DNA of 64,000 nt from Hetaerina americana (GCA_022747635.1 JAKTNV010000010.1:46934458-46998457); one strand, 5' to 3'. Counted from the stretch's first letter, positions 1 to 10,760 are shown. The notes: generated by a model not told the origin, from the letters alone. Numbers and translations: made by a program.

Positions 1-2304
1 AATAAATATCTTCTACCGATATCGTCCGTCCGTGGATTAGAATATCAGTTTTTAATTGGCTTAACGCAAATCACAGAACCCGAGTACAAAATGTATTTTA
101 CGATGTGAACTCGAATGTTATGAAAAAAATTTTCCCTCGATCATCTTCATCCATTTAACTGCATACCTGCACTCCGACTCGATTAGCGATGTTTATTCGG
201 TTTATATTGAACCGCGATGTTCCGGGGCGCAGCATTCTGCGCCCCGGAAACCGAAGGGGAGTAACACAACGGGGAGTCCGTCGAGTCAGTCCAGGCCGAG
301 GTGGTGGGTGGGTGCGGTGAAAGAAGAGGGAAAGTGGGGTTAAAGGACGGAAATTAAGGCTGAGCGCGCTTCACTTGACGCCGGAGCAGCTGTCAATATG
401 GCTTCCATGCGCACCATGGAGTCAAAAGTCAATTTCGAGAGAATTATCCGCAAAGCACGGTTGGGGATGGTTTTGGGTGTTGGAAGGGAGTGGGTATGAG
501 AGCAGAGGGTAAGTATGTGAGCAATATAAAGTCGTGGGCTACGGTGAGGGGGAAAAATAACGTGGTGAAGGCTTTTAAAGTTTTCGATAGCATGGCCGAA
601 GGGGGGGCGGGCGAAAGATGATGATTCAGTCCTTTTCTCATGGAAATTACTCCAAGGAGGAAGTTTTTGAATGGCATTTTTACCAGGATAAAAATTTATC
701 CTCTTCTCCCTCACCTACTTCTTATGAATAAACTCATCATTAAAAAGAGAGAGGTTCCATAAATATTTTCCCGATAGCTTCTCAAATATCTCTCCAGCGC
801 AGTCAGCTTTGATCCATCAATTTCGGAAGCCATAAAGTATTGAATAAACTTAAATTACTTCTCGAATTCACAGGAGACGGAATGAGGGAAAAGGGACGAA
901 ATGAATGGGAGGAGGAGGAGGAGGCGAAAGTCATCGCTTTACCATCTCTTCAGCCACCTCTAGGCGGAAGACCCGCGCATGAGGAGTCATTTATTCTTTC
1001 GTGTACTATTCAAACCACGTTTGGACCATTCGTGTCGAAAGATGACATAGAAAAGAATGCATCTCACTGTGACTTGGAATTATTTATTAGGTGAGAAATA
1101 ATTTTAAACATCAATGTATATCAAATGTTCCAAGGTACTTCTCAGTGTGATCACCGAATACAGAGAATGACATTAGATATCGAAAGATTGAACAATTTGT
1201 TTGTAGGAGGGAGAATGGAAGATAAAGAGGAGAATATAGAATGCTGTATTAATTACCTTAAAACTGTCACAATTTTTCGAGTGTAATCAGAATTATAGCA
1301 GGAATTTATTTTCCATGCATGATGAAAAGCAAGACAAAATGCTTACCCCAAAGATCAAAATGTACCTTAGTGTTGCATGCGTAAAAAAAGCACCGCCTGG
1401 TAAGTAAAAATGTATCCTGTAGTCAAGGTTCAAGGGTTATGCTCACAGTATTATTATGCAATATGGGTCTAGAACTTTGACCGTTTTGCAGTAAGATAAG
1501 TATATATGTGTAGACTTGTAATTTTTACCACCCAACCGATTATATTAACTAAATTTAAAACGACGAAATATGTAAATTAATAGCTACCAAATCACCCAAT
1601 TCGTTCATACATCAGTGCTCCCATTGTGATTACTTCGGAATTGAAATCGAAAATGAAAATGATGCACTACATCGTTTTAAAGTTTCAAAAATGATGTTGT
1701 GCATCAAAACTAGTTGGGAATAAATCTTTATTAAGTGGAAAATTATAATAATCTTCGCCTCAGTTAATATTGATTTTGACGGCTGTGGGTAGGGTACGAC
1801 TTCCTTAACCTGTTGTGTACAGTGTTAATAAGTATACTTATTTCCTTTTATTCCTTCTACATTTACATAAATACCCCGCAATCCACGGAAAATGTGTGTG
1901 GCATGGGTTGCAAGTACTAGGTGGAATGGGTAAAGGAAACGGGAGAATAAAGGATGGACAAGGAAAAGGGAAAAAATATTCACGAAGAACCTCCCAATCA
2001 AATTTTAACGCAAGATAGTAGAGGAATTTTACTATCAAAAATATAAGAAAATATTTGTCTATAAACAGTTTATTGCCTTATAAACACTTTCATTGAGGTT
2101 TAATACGACGCCTTGGTACGACCTGAGCCAGTATTTTTTTAAGTAAAAGGAATCATTTGAAAAATTACAAAATTTTGCACTTTTTACATCAAGTGCGCAA
2201 AATTCGAAATTGAATTTTATCCAGCGCAGCATCTAGGAGAAAAATCAATTTCTGGTATCAGGTTGTCTCGACCAGCTGATATAACAAGAACTATAAACAT
2301 AACG
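1..2304. other. AT-rich DNA without recognisable gene
   Basis: Apart from the hairpin at 220-249, I see no element here. Open frames are short (at most 124 codons, on the minus strand at 340-714), overlap each other on both strands, and match no family I know. Positions 240-480 are somewhat G-rich. Confidence 0.6.
220..249. other. Perfect GC-rich hairpin
   Basis: A 13-bp arm (TTCCGGGGCGCAG, 220-232), a 4-nt loop CATT, and the exact reverse complement (237-249). It lies in otherwise AT-rich DNA. As RNA or single-stranded DNA it would fold very stably. No poly-T run or flanking gene suggests a role, so its function is unknown. Confidence 0.85.
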
Positions 2305-2571
2305 TGATCAATAAGTAAACCGAAGGTCGGTTTGATAGGTGATGATAGAGTTAACCCAGTACTAAGCCCGACGGCGTCTTAAATTCCTTAATTTGGGTGT
2401 AGGGGGCAGTTCCTTTCCATGTGCCGGTTATAATTTCCCAGGATGATCCGGTACCCAAAAAATCACATAATTTGAGTGTAGCTGCAGGTGTCTAGATAGA
2501 ATTGCCCGGGAATCGAACCTGGGCCCTCCTGAGAGAAGTCCAACAGTCTGCCCCTGGACTCTCGGACCCAC
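2305..2571 (-). repeat. tRNA-headed SINE, copy 1
   Basis: Read on the minus strand, this starts with a tRNA-like head. It holds a Pol III B box (GGTTCGATTCC within 2505-2520) and a decayed A-box region at 2545-2568. The body carries the conserved blocks GGTACC...CCTGGGAAA and ATAACCGGCAC. It ends with CTCTATCATCACCTA...AACCGACCTTCGG. The same order and spacing recur at 54839-55101, 41799-42045 and, with an internal deletion, at 38047-38196. That recurrence is the main evidence. Length is about 267 bp, usual for a SINE. It encodes no protein and would depend on a partner non-LTR reverse transcriptase. Confidence 0.85.
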
Positions 2572-3984
2572 CCTGTAATATGTATGAAGTAAATCAATTC
2601 AATAACTTTAAAATTTTGTTTTTTAGTTATGATTTAGATAATTACCTTGTGCGCTCAGATAATTTCCTTGGATTGATGTAGCTGTACTGAGCAGATCCTA
2701 GGATGTACCTTAGTAAATTACATATGCTTGGCAGATCATAAGTAAAGTAATATTCTAGGTCATATGGACTCAGGTACTTCAAAGGAAACTAGGTCAGGGT
2801 ACTTGAAAGGACTTGAAAGGAAACTTTACCACCAATCAAAAAAATATATCTCCACCACTTCATTTTTCTCGTAGACATTGCATAAGCACTAATTCTATGG
2901 TAAAGTACCCCTATTGTTATTTCCATTAGCTAGAATTCATCTAGGGCAAACAAAGACGTATCGCTTTGTTTCCTTCAATAAGCGTAAATTGTAAATTTAG
3001 TTTTGCCCCAAACTCGTTAGATGGAGCTGAAATCCCTAAATGAATGCTCCAAAGCGTAATTCAAATTCAAAATACGTGTTTCCATGCAACCACGTATTTT
3101 TTTCTTCATACCCTTGGATTGACTGATATAAATTTTCCTAGGCAAGCGATTTTGCCTTAAGAAATATTTCCCTACATATTAAATTATTACAAAATTTTGT
3201 ATAAACATGTATTTGTTCAAATATGAAAAGTTTAAAATTATGCATGCAAAATAATGATATGATATTACAAATTCTATCAACCGTTAATGAATTTAAACTA
3301 AATGCAAAAAGGTCTAGGTTTATACAGGAAAGTCTTTAGTCAAAATGTGCAAATTTATTTAAAGTTTGTCTTGTTTAGTTAAAGCACCGCTATTTTAAAA
3401 CACGGACCAGAAAGGTATTCATATTCCATAATATTGTAAACTACATTTATACAGCTTTTACGTATAAATGAGGCCAGGTGGGAAATCTAATAGAAACTTA
3501 GGTGAACTACAAATGTAGTCCACGATTTAGCATTGTCGGAAAATACATTAAATATTCATTTTGATGTGTGCGAACATAATGCCACTTTTAGAATGATCAT
3601 CCATCGTAATTTGATGATTTTACATGGAATTATTATTTCTACATTATTATCATTTGTGGATTTTTCTATGCATAAAGTTAAAAATGTATCAATCAAAATC
3701 AATAAATTAATAAATGTTTACCGATTTCAGCATTACAGAGTATATTGTTTGATTCAGGAAGCTTCCAGAAGAAATAGAATATATTAATATAAACGTGAGA
3801 GATCACTTACTGAATTATGCACGCAAGTCATCGGCCATGTTTAGTTGGAATTGATAACTGCTGGAAAACTATCGCCAAATTAAATGTTTTCCCTCATATG
3901 ATGCGCATGTTTTTCCCGTACTTATCTTCCCTCTTCATTTTGTCATATTTGCCAGTCGTTTACGTGTAATCCGAACGTATAGCC
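2572..3984. other. AT-rich DNA without recognisable gene
   Basis: I see nothing assignable. At 2770-2820 there is a small local duplication of a GTACTT(C/G)AAAGGAAACT-type unit. The 84-codon plus frame at 3533-3787 resembles no protein I know. Confidence 0.5.
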
Positions 3985-5140
3985 GTTTCCTCTCTCTCGG
4001 CTTGTCCAATACTCTCTCTTATATCGCAGCTTCAAATCCTTCTATCGCTCAATCTAACTTACATTCACTTCCGCCAACTTCGAATTTCACTTAACTCCTC
4101 TCTCCCCAACCCAATCTAGTCCTATTTCGCACCGTCCAATTCATTTCCTCCATCCTTCTCCCTATCTTCATCTCCAAGACTTCTTTTTTTCCCTCATGCT
4201 CTTCTCTTAAAGAAGACATCAAACCACAAAAACCTTGCTCTCAATATCAAACGTTTGTTCAATGTTTTTCCTTATTTTAAATTTAGAGCCACCAATTTCC
4301 TCTTCTGGGAAAATCCTCGCCCTTTGAGGACTTCAGGAGAAGAATTGCTTTGACGATGCGGCCTTAACTCTCCACCCATTTCAATTCAAAAAATATATAT
4401 AACACTCAAATACGACAGGTGTTGCTCCTGATCTAATTCATACCCCTTCACTTCAAAGTAGAACTTCGTCATCATACTTCTTGAGAATCTCATTACGTCC
4501 GTTCGTTCTCTAGTCGAGAGGTAGGAAGAGAACAAAAAAATTCGGACTCAGACAGGGAAAGAGTCAGTGAGAAAAGACTAAGGGGCGGGAGCGCGGGATG
4601 GAGTACGGGTGGTGGGGACGCAGACCCGATTAGGGCAGGGGGAGGAGGCAGCGCGGGGAGAGGGAGGGGTGAAACCGGCGGCCGGACGAGAGGAGGTTGT
4701 GGGTCTGGCTGCGAAAGGGAGCAGTGGGGTGAAGGGTTCGCACGGCCGGCCCCGAGGGAACGGCCGGAGCGCTTAGGGTTCCGGGGGACGGAGGAGTCGA
4801 GGGGGTTTTGAGAGGAGCGCGGCGCGGAGAGAGGAGAGAAAATGGAGAACCGTGGCGAAAGGGTAAAGTGGTATCAGAGGAGAGGAAGGGAGGCTGGGGG
4901 TTGCGTGGGGCAATGATGATGGAGAGAGGTGGGGTTGAAGAGTAGTCTGTGATGGGGAGGCGGAGCGAGGGAGACGTTGGGAAGTTGGGGAGGTGAGAAG
5001 GTGGTGGCTGGAGTGGGGGAAGGGTCAAAAAGGTCAACGAGTACGAAGCGTGGCGGAAAGGAAAGTGAGTTTGGCGGGGCTTTCATATGAGTTGCTTAGA
5101 GGTAGACGAGGGCCGGGGTGTGGGGAGGGTGGCTGTGCCA
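3985..5140. other. Strand-asymmetric CT-to-GA rich block
   Basis: The plus strand is pyrimidine-rich (CT) from about 3985 to 4220, mixed to about 4520, then strongly purine-rich (G and A) to about 5140, with high GC. Pro/Ser-rich open frames on the minus strand (for example 4630-5037) are composition artefacts. Purine/pyrimidine switches of this kind recur at 19.6-20.9, 38.7-40, 26 and 63.3-64 kb. They could be low-complexity expansions or promoter-type GC islands. The sequence alone does not decide. Confidence 0.6.
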
Positions 5141-6657
5141 AATTGTGTTCCAGTGCGGCACTGTCTTCCAAAGCCACATCTCGCCCCGTTTGGTGACTTA
5201 GGGACGGACATTTCTGAAATATGTATGGTATGAGTACACCAGCGGTTGGTGTTTCCCCAAGCATCCCATACTGTCACCTTAGCCCTGCATTCGAGTCCTT
5301 TCCTCGGAAAACTCAGTTTCTCAGCTTGAAAATTTCTTTTAAATAGCACACTAAAGTATTTTTATGCATATTCTGTACGGAAATTTTACGTCATTAGCGT
5401 CCAATGATTAGACAAGGACAATTTACACTGTGCATGTGTAGTTTTTTCTTTATATGGATATATATTTTATAAATGGTCCGTTTACCAAACGGAGCATACT
5501 AATATTAGGCATGTTACAGTATCACTAACTTATTTTTCTGAAAGATATCATGAAAATCATAAATAAATGGATAAAAATGTAAAAAACATGATCCGATGTA
5601 AAAATTTAGCACATTGTTCTAGATTCTTAATCAAAGGGCAAACTTTGGTATTTTAATGGAACAATATATTTCGAAAATCAATACATAGTCTGGAATTAAA
5701 AACCCTCAATAGAAAGGTGACCTTCGAATCTGACTAAGAAAAATTCTATGAGAAATTTTCAGAAAATAAATACTTGGTTATTCCACATATATATTTTTAC
5801 TAAAACCGGCCCGGGTTTCGACTTACAAAGTCATCATTTGAAAATTTGAAACCCGGGTCGTGTTTAATAAAAAAATATACGTGGAATAACCAAATATTTA
5901 TTTTCTGAAATGGATCGCTTCCACAAAGTGACGCCTGAAACCATTCTAAAAATTCTATGATTCGCTTCCCAGTTAAGCTGTATAGTTTCACTTGTAAAAG
6001 AAACTTATGGATGGTTTATGAGAGAGGTTCATTGAAACCTAAGTGTTTTTCATATATTACTTTAAAATAAAACGAATACGATTTATACTTAATACCATTA
6101 AGAGGAGCCTAGTCATGTACATTTTATGATACAACGCGAAATCAGCTTGTTTTTGCACTAGGCATTAACCATTAAAACTGAACAATTTACCTAAATTCCA
6201 TTTGGCAAATTTTAAAAACACCATACATTGACAATCAGGATGTCATTCGCACAAAGAAAAATGGGTTCTGAAAAAATATCTTCCATCAAGACTTCTCATT
6301 TCGTTTGAGGATGTGTTATTTTCTAGGTTTTGATTCACCCTCAATTCCAAAGCTTATTTGGAATTATTAGCATCAAAATAATCTCACTACTATACAAACC
6401 CTTCTTTGAATGATGCTTAGGTTATAATTGAAATTCGTTATCACCGCATTAAAACGCTAGATTGCTTTTACGCTATTATAAATGAAAAGATAACGTAAAC
6501 TGCTGAACTGGCTAAAGATTGCCACCAGTGGGTAACGAGTCCTGAAATCATTACACCTTTATCTAGTGGTTAGAATAATCACTCATTTTAAAATTCCAAA
6601 GAGACAATCCTATTACCTACGACCTTATTCCCACTTTCTATCTAGCCAAGAATAATA
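5141..6657. other. AT-rich DNA without recognisable gene
   Basis: Apart from the palindromic element at 5757-5910, nothing is assignable. The 63-codon minus frame at 5800-5991 is a by-product of the palindrome's right arm. Confidence 0.5.
5757..5910. repeat. Palindromic (foldback/MITE-like) element
   Basis: Two 63-bp arms, 5757-5819 and 5848-5910, are inverted copies of each other with scattered mismatches around a 28-nt centre. Shared landmarks are TTTCAGAAAATAAATA at the outer ends, TTGGTTATTCCAC in the middle, and a CCCGGGTTTC block at the inner ends. The CCCGGGTTTC core makes a GC-rich inner stem inside an AT-rich outer stem. There is no coding capacity. The symmetry fits a foldback or MITE-like element, or a structured RNA. 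I saw no second copy here, so the family is unassigned. Confidence 0.85.
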
Positions 6658-7573
6658 CGGTCTCTCCCAAAAGTAGGTCTGAGTCAATTGAAGAAAAATG
6701 CCAGAATGGATTAAATCACTCAAAAGTCTTCAATGTAGCACCGTTGTACGTCCACACACTACTACCAGTGGGTTTTCCACGCCTTGTACGCCTTATGGAA
6801 GGCGGCGCCCCGAATACTGCTAAACTCTCTCAACACGGCCTGTTGTAACACTTCCACCGAGCCGTGTGACGTCCTTTCAGAACGAATTTGAGGCGGGGAA
6901 AGAGGCAGAATTCTGGTGGGGCATTTTTTAAAACATTTGAATCCTCATTCATATTGTTGAGAAGCTCTTTGCAGGTCCGCGTGTAAATTTCCTTTTGCTC
7001 ATCCTAGGGCACTCGCGGCGCCAACTTTGCACACCACTTTCTCATGCCCATGGTTACGCTAAAAAGTCAATATACATCACCATCATAGGGACGCCAAGAT
7101 CACCAGAAACCATGAGAATACTTAACCTCCTATCCCTGTCCAAACAATCTTCACTCCTGCAAGATTTTCGTCCCTTTATAAGGTCGAAGGGCGTTCTGAA
7201 CGTTCCGCGTCTTCAACATCTTCTCCACCCTACCGAAACAACTTTTGCCGCTCAAAACGCCTTAGTTACTCATGACTTTATTATCATAAGCTGCTTTGAA
7301 CATGCCATGAATCTCTTTCACGGTTTTTTCCCAGATTCACACAATACTTAATGGTGTAGAGCTGATCCAATACCGGTTCATGACGCAGAGTAGCGAGGTT
7401 ACGTTATATAGGTATCGCAAACGAGCTATCCACACTCCGCAAAGGCTGGGAGCCAACTACCACCGGCCTCCAGCCTTTCCTGTACTCCTCTTCTTGAACC
7501 CAGGCAGAGAAACCGCCGCCCGTCCGCCCGTCTATCTCGGAAAAATAAAGCCCATTACCTTTGGGACAGACCT
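6658..7573 (-). mobile_element. Internally deleted mariner transposon
   Basis: A mariner-family (DDxD transposase) relic on the minus strand. Reading from 7370 down to 6850 gives the N-terminal piece YCVNLGKTVKE(I)HGMFKAAY (about 7272-7345), then LGMRKWCAKLAPRE (about 7007-7053), then DEQKE. Translation then jumps to PPEFCLFPRLKFVLKG (about 6868-6925), which normally follows the third catalytic Asp. The middle, with the first two catalytic Asp residues, is deleted. The third catalytic position appears as Glu. Several stops and frameshifts break the frame. Terminal inverted repeats are GGTCTCTCCCAAAAGTA at 6659-6675 and its inverse at 7556-7572 (15 of 17 match). A TA target dinucleotide is visible only on the left. 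Length is about 916 bp against roughly 1.3 kb for complete mariners. Plus-strand frames at 6995-7351 and 7380-7613 are antisense artefacts. Confidence 0.85.
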
Positions 7574-8027
7574 TGAAGTTATTTTTAACGGACTGTTCAC
7601 AGTAATTATTTGATCTATTTTTATCCCTCCTTTGATATTTTTAAAATTATTTTATTTCTAAATTACCAGCTCATCATTGAACTTAAATATCATTTTCATC
7701 TTTGGCATCATCGAAAAATATAACTTCAGTAAAGAATATCACGACATTCATGTAGGTAGACACCACACTTTTGTATTTCCAGATGTTATTATAAGTATAT
7801 TGAAATGCAATCATGGTGTGAAACTTTAAACGAATGCAAATACAAATAATTTACAAAAATCCTGATAGTAAATTTCCATTTTTTTACAATTAGTTGGAAA
7901 ATATTATAAATATGGTAGTCACACATTAAAAAGATCATTTGTTTTAAACAAACCAAACTGTGGGATTTCATCCCGGATTCGCTGGTAAAATGTGACTAGA
8001 GCTCACAAAATACTTGTATTGAACCCA
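7574..8027. other. AT-rich DNA without recognisable gene
   Basis: No feature seen. The 60-codon minus frame at 7789-7971 has no recognisable motif. Confidence 0.5.
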
Positions 8028-8232
8028 ACAGTGGGTAGAATTGGCACACCAAGGTATAAAGGAAGCCATTGCCTTCTCCTGCTTGAAATCGTTCTTTCCC
8101 AGAAAGAACTGGTATCCCCAAAATTAATTCATATGATATTAAGATGGGAGTGTTCAAACTAGCTGGCATTTGAACCTCAAGCTTTCAGTAAGTATCCAAG
8201 CCCTCTTACACACCAGGCTTTTATGCCGCATT
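8028..8232 (-). repeat. Diverged SINE-like repeat
   Basis: On the minus strand there is an A-box-like segment (CCTGGTGTGTAAGAGGGCTTGG near 8199-8220, diverged) and a B-box-like GGTTCAAATGCC (8166-8177). About 60 bp further on is a GGATACCAG...TTTCTGGGAAAG block, like GGTACCAGG...TTCCTGGGAAAC of the SINE at 54839-55101, at nearly the same distance from the B box. The 3' part differs. It is probably a related older SINE or a second subfamily. The boundaries are approximate. Confidence 0.5.
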
Positions 8233-8605
8233 GGTATCCCAACTTTATTTAATAATATCAAACAACAAACATAGTAATTTTAAAATATTAATTACATCAA
8301 ACCTAGTAATAGTATTAGTAATAACAAACATTCACTCCACTTTGATCATTTCTCATCACTTTCATTTATAATTAATTTTCAGATTCAGCATTGAATAATG
8401 GAGAAAGTGAATCATCATGGGCAATCTCTTTAATCTCACGTGGGAGGCAGTTTTCCCTAAATCAGGGCCACATTTCCAATTGGACATAATGGAATTCGTT
8501 TGTAAGTTGTGAGCAAAATTTCCATATCACTCCAACCGATGTCATTTCCAGGTTACTTCACCCTACCTTGTTTCGAATAAAAAACAGCAAACACGCCAGT
8601 CTAAT
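8233..8605. other. AT-rich DNA without recognisable gene
   Basis: Nothing assignable seen between the SINE-like repeat and the microsatellite. Confidence 0.5.
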
Positions 8606-8648
8606 GCACACACACACGCACACACACACGCACACACACACACACATA

Positions 8649-8711
<63 letters not shown>
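8606..8711. repeat. (CA)n(TA)n microsatellite
   Basis: A CA run interrupted by CG (8606-8645) is followed by a nearly pure TA run to 8711. The retrotransposon relic starts at the next base. Tyr-Ile and Thr-His frames across it are artefacts. Confidence 0.95.
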
Positions 8712-8714
<3 letters not shown>

Positions 8715-9490
8715 CACATTCGAATGAATTGGAGGGACAGGAGGCTAACTCGCAACCTTTACATGTATCAGACTGCTTAGGTGCGAGTGGGCGAGGGATA
8801 GTCCTGATGGGCATTGTTAGGAAGAGGATTAAGGTAGGGTTGTCAATTATCACCGGTACTGTTCGACGTATATAGTATGTGGAGGGAAATGATTAAAGAG
8901 GCATTGAAGGAGCTGGATATATGTATGAAAGTAGACGGGGAATCCGTAAAATCAGTTAGACTGGCTGATAGCCAAGCTCTAGTTTGTCAGTCAGCCAAGG
9001 AAGCATTGTTGAGTGAATTGGATATTCAGTGCGAAAGATACGGGATGAGAAAACATAAATAAACAAAGGTTTTGCGATTTTACAAAAGAAAAGAGGAGAA
9101 GTCAAATATTAAAATAGGAAGGCAAAAACTATAGCAGGTGGAACATTTTAATTATCCCGGCAGTGTTTTAGACCGACATGTTCAAAGTATTAGGGATGTG
9201 AGGAGAAGAATTGCACTTGGGGAAAAGGCTTTCACAAGTGGGTGGGGGTTGATGATAGGGACGTTGAGTAAGGATGCTAAGGGAAGACTCGTCAAAACTT
9301 CGATTTTGGAGCGTAGTTATGTACGGCGCGGAAACTGGTCTCTGAAGCAGGACAATAGTCGTAGATTGAAGACTGTAAACAAAATAGTTTCATTAGAAAA
9401 TCATTGAAAGGAATAAAGATAGAGACTTTGTGAGACTCACAGACATTTCGGGGTAAGGAGGTGGTCCCGAAGGAGAATGATGATTGTGCG
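8712..9490 (+). mobile_element. 5'-truncated non-LTR reverse transcriptase relic
   Basis: The relic covers the palm, thumb and C-terminal part of a non-LTR reverse transcriptase of the RTE/endonuclease-RT kind common in insects. Order: NWRDRRLTRNLYMYQTA (8728-8778); GLR-stop-GCQLSPVLFDVY (8826-8870), the usual GxRQGCxLSPxLF motif with Gln mutated to stop; VRLADSQALV (about 8955-8984), the FADD active site with the second Asp replaced by Ser; CERYGM (about 9030-9048). After a stop come EHFNYPGSVLDRH and IRDVRRRIALGEKAF (9138-9230), DAKGRLVKT, and a frameshifted YGAETWSLKQD (about 9319-9352). The 5' end lies directly against the TA microsatellite and the 3' end runs into a CA tract. The catalytic change, stops and frameshifts mean it is dead. 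It is the same kind of element as at 12.7-16.1 and 50.8 kb. Confidence 0.85.
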
Positions 9491-9493
9491 GGT

Positions 9494-9564
9494 ACACACA
9501 CACACACTTTATTCTCCTTCACACACATATACATATACATGTATTACATGTATGTATATATATA
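9494..9564. repeat. Short CA/TA simple-sequence tracts
   Basis: Interrupted CA and TA runs separate the reverse transcriptase relic from the inverted-repeat element that follows. Confidence 0.75.
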
Positions 9565-9837
9565 TACTCATATATACAGAAACATATATAAGGAAAAGGG
9601 ATAGGAACACTTATAAAGGATGAACACAATAGAGGTGGGGAATTACATATCCTCGATAGCTCAAGTGGTTAAGAGCATCCGCCCGGCAAGTGGAAAGATC
9701 CGGTGTTCGAGTCCCGGTTGAGGAAATATTTTTACTCTTGTGATCCGTTCGATTCCGCCTTTCCCACCTCTATTGTGTTCGTCCTTTATACGTGTTCCTA
9801 TCCCTTTTCCTTATATATGTTTCTGTATATATGAGTA
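9565..9837 (+). mobile_element. 75-bp inverted repeat enclosing a tRNA-like core
   Basis: The left arm (9565-9639) and right arm (9763-9837) are inverted copies matching at 73 of 75 positions. The differences lie at 9611/9791 and 9621/9781. The 123-nt core (9640-9762) holds a cloverleaf-capable tRNA-like sequence (9650-9724) and a second B-box-like GTTCGATTCC near 9748. Interrupted TA repeats lie on both sides. Such identical arms mean a young element, or arms kept alike by gene conversion. It could be a foldback element that captured a tRNA-derived SINE, or a SINE whose body duplicated head-to-head. I do not recognise the family and infer no function. Confidence 0.85.
9650..9724 (+). tRNA. 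tRNA-like sequence (pseudo-tRNA or SINE head)
   Basis: It folds as a cloverleaf. The acceptor stem TCCTCGA/TTGAGGA pairs 7 of 7 with one G-T. The D stem is GCTC/GAGC. The anticodon stem TCCGC/GTGGA pairs with one G-T around loop CCGGCAA. The T stem CCGG(T)G/CCCGG needs one bulged T around TTCGAGT. The A box (TAGCTCAAGTGG) and B box (GTGTTCGAGTCC) are both good. Against a working tRNA: position 33 is C instead of the near-invariant T, the T stem has a bulge, and it sits inside an inverted repeat. The loop would give anticodon GGC (Ala). A SINE head or tRNA pseudogene is more likely than a functional tRNA. Confidence 0.6.
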
Positions 9838-9874
9838 TTTATTCGCCGTTTGGCGGGATTTCGTGTTTGAATGT

Positions 9875-9951
9875 ACATATATATGTATATATATATATAT
9901 ACATATATATGTATATATATATATATACATATATATGTATACATATATATG

Positions 9952-10034
<83 letters not shown>
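9875..10034. repeat. Compound TA microsatellite with 26-bp units
   Basis: A 26-bp unit (ACATATATATGTAT followed by a TA run) starts at 9875, 9901 and 9941. A 14-bp partial unit lies at 9927. The tract then becomes pure TA to 10034. Long Tyr-Ile open frames on both strands across it are artefacts. Confidence 0.9.
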
Positions 10035-10037
<3 letters not shown>

Positions 10038-10239
10038 CAAAAAGCTCCAAAGCAGCGTCATCGGGAAAATCTGTCGGTATTTCCGGGTCAAGTGGCTTAG
10101 TCACAGTTTCAATTCCGGTAAGTGCACGGCGGGGATGGGGCTGGGGAAGTGACAAAAACTACCGGCGAAGTTTAGTGCGAAGTGGTGTTTCAAAAAAAAC
10201 ACAATCTCTTGAACTATTTCCACCGGAAAATATATTTCA

Positions 10240-10760
10240 CGGTGCCAGGATGGAGGGATTAGACCCCCTTCTCCGCCCTCCCTCACTATGAACCATCCTG
10301 AACACCCACCCTCCCATCAGACCTGCAAACGTTCGTAACTGCATATACATAAATTGGAATGGACGTTTATCCACCCGTGGGAGATGCATCGGTTCCTTTC
10401 GCGAGGGGCCGAGAGGAGGGTGTTGGCCGGGGGCGCTCCTCTACTGAGGCAGAGTAGGGGGCTCTCTTCCCAGTCTTTCGGGCGGATGCTGGGGAAGGAG
10501 AGTGGGAGGACCGAAGGGGCTCCCTCACGGCGGAGAGACCAAATCAACGACGGGGGTCTTCTTTTCCCCCATGGGAGTTGGCCCTGTGGGGTGCGAACGC
10601 AGACTCTGCAGGGGTGAGCGGGACACTAAGGGGCGTGTGAACGTCACGGAATGAGGGGAGGGAACAGCAGGGAATGAGGGGAGCGATGAGTGTCGAAGGA
10701 ATATTGGTTGAAGGGGTCAGAGGAGACGAGTTGAAGAGGAAGTGGTGGAGTTTTTCCACC
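10240..10760. other. Short CT run followed by GA-rich block
   Basis: A CT-rich stretch at about 10258-10315 is followed by G/A-rich, higher-GC sequence to about 10760. Open frames on both strands here follow the composition and show no domain. Confidence 0.6.

Noticed and set aside
6995..7351. 118-codon plus frame
   Set aside because: It is antisense to mariner transposase fragments that match better on the minus strand.
9650..9724. Functional nuclear tRNA-Ala gene
   Set aside because: C at position 33, a bulged T stem and the inverted-repeat setting make a SINE head or pseudo-tRNA more likely.
9740..10291. 183-codon plus-strand frame over the TA tract
   Set aside because: Tyr-Ile repeats come from the TA microsatellite. 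The start lies in the inverted-repeat element.
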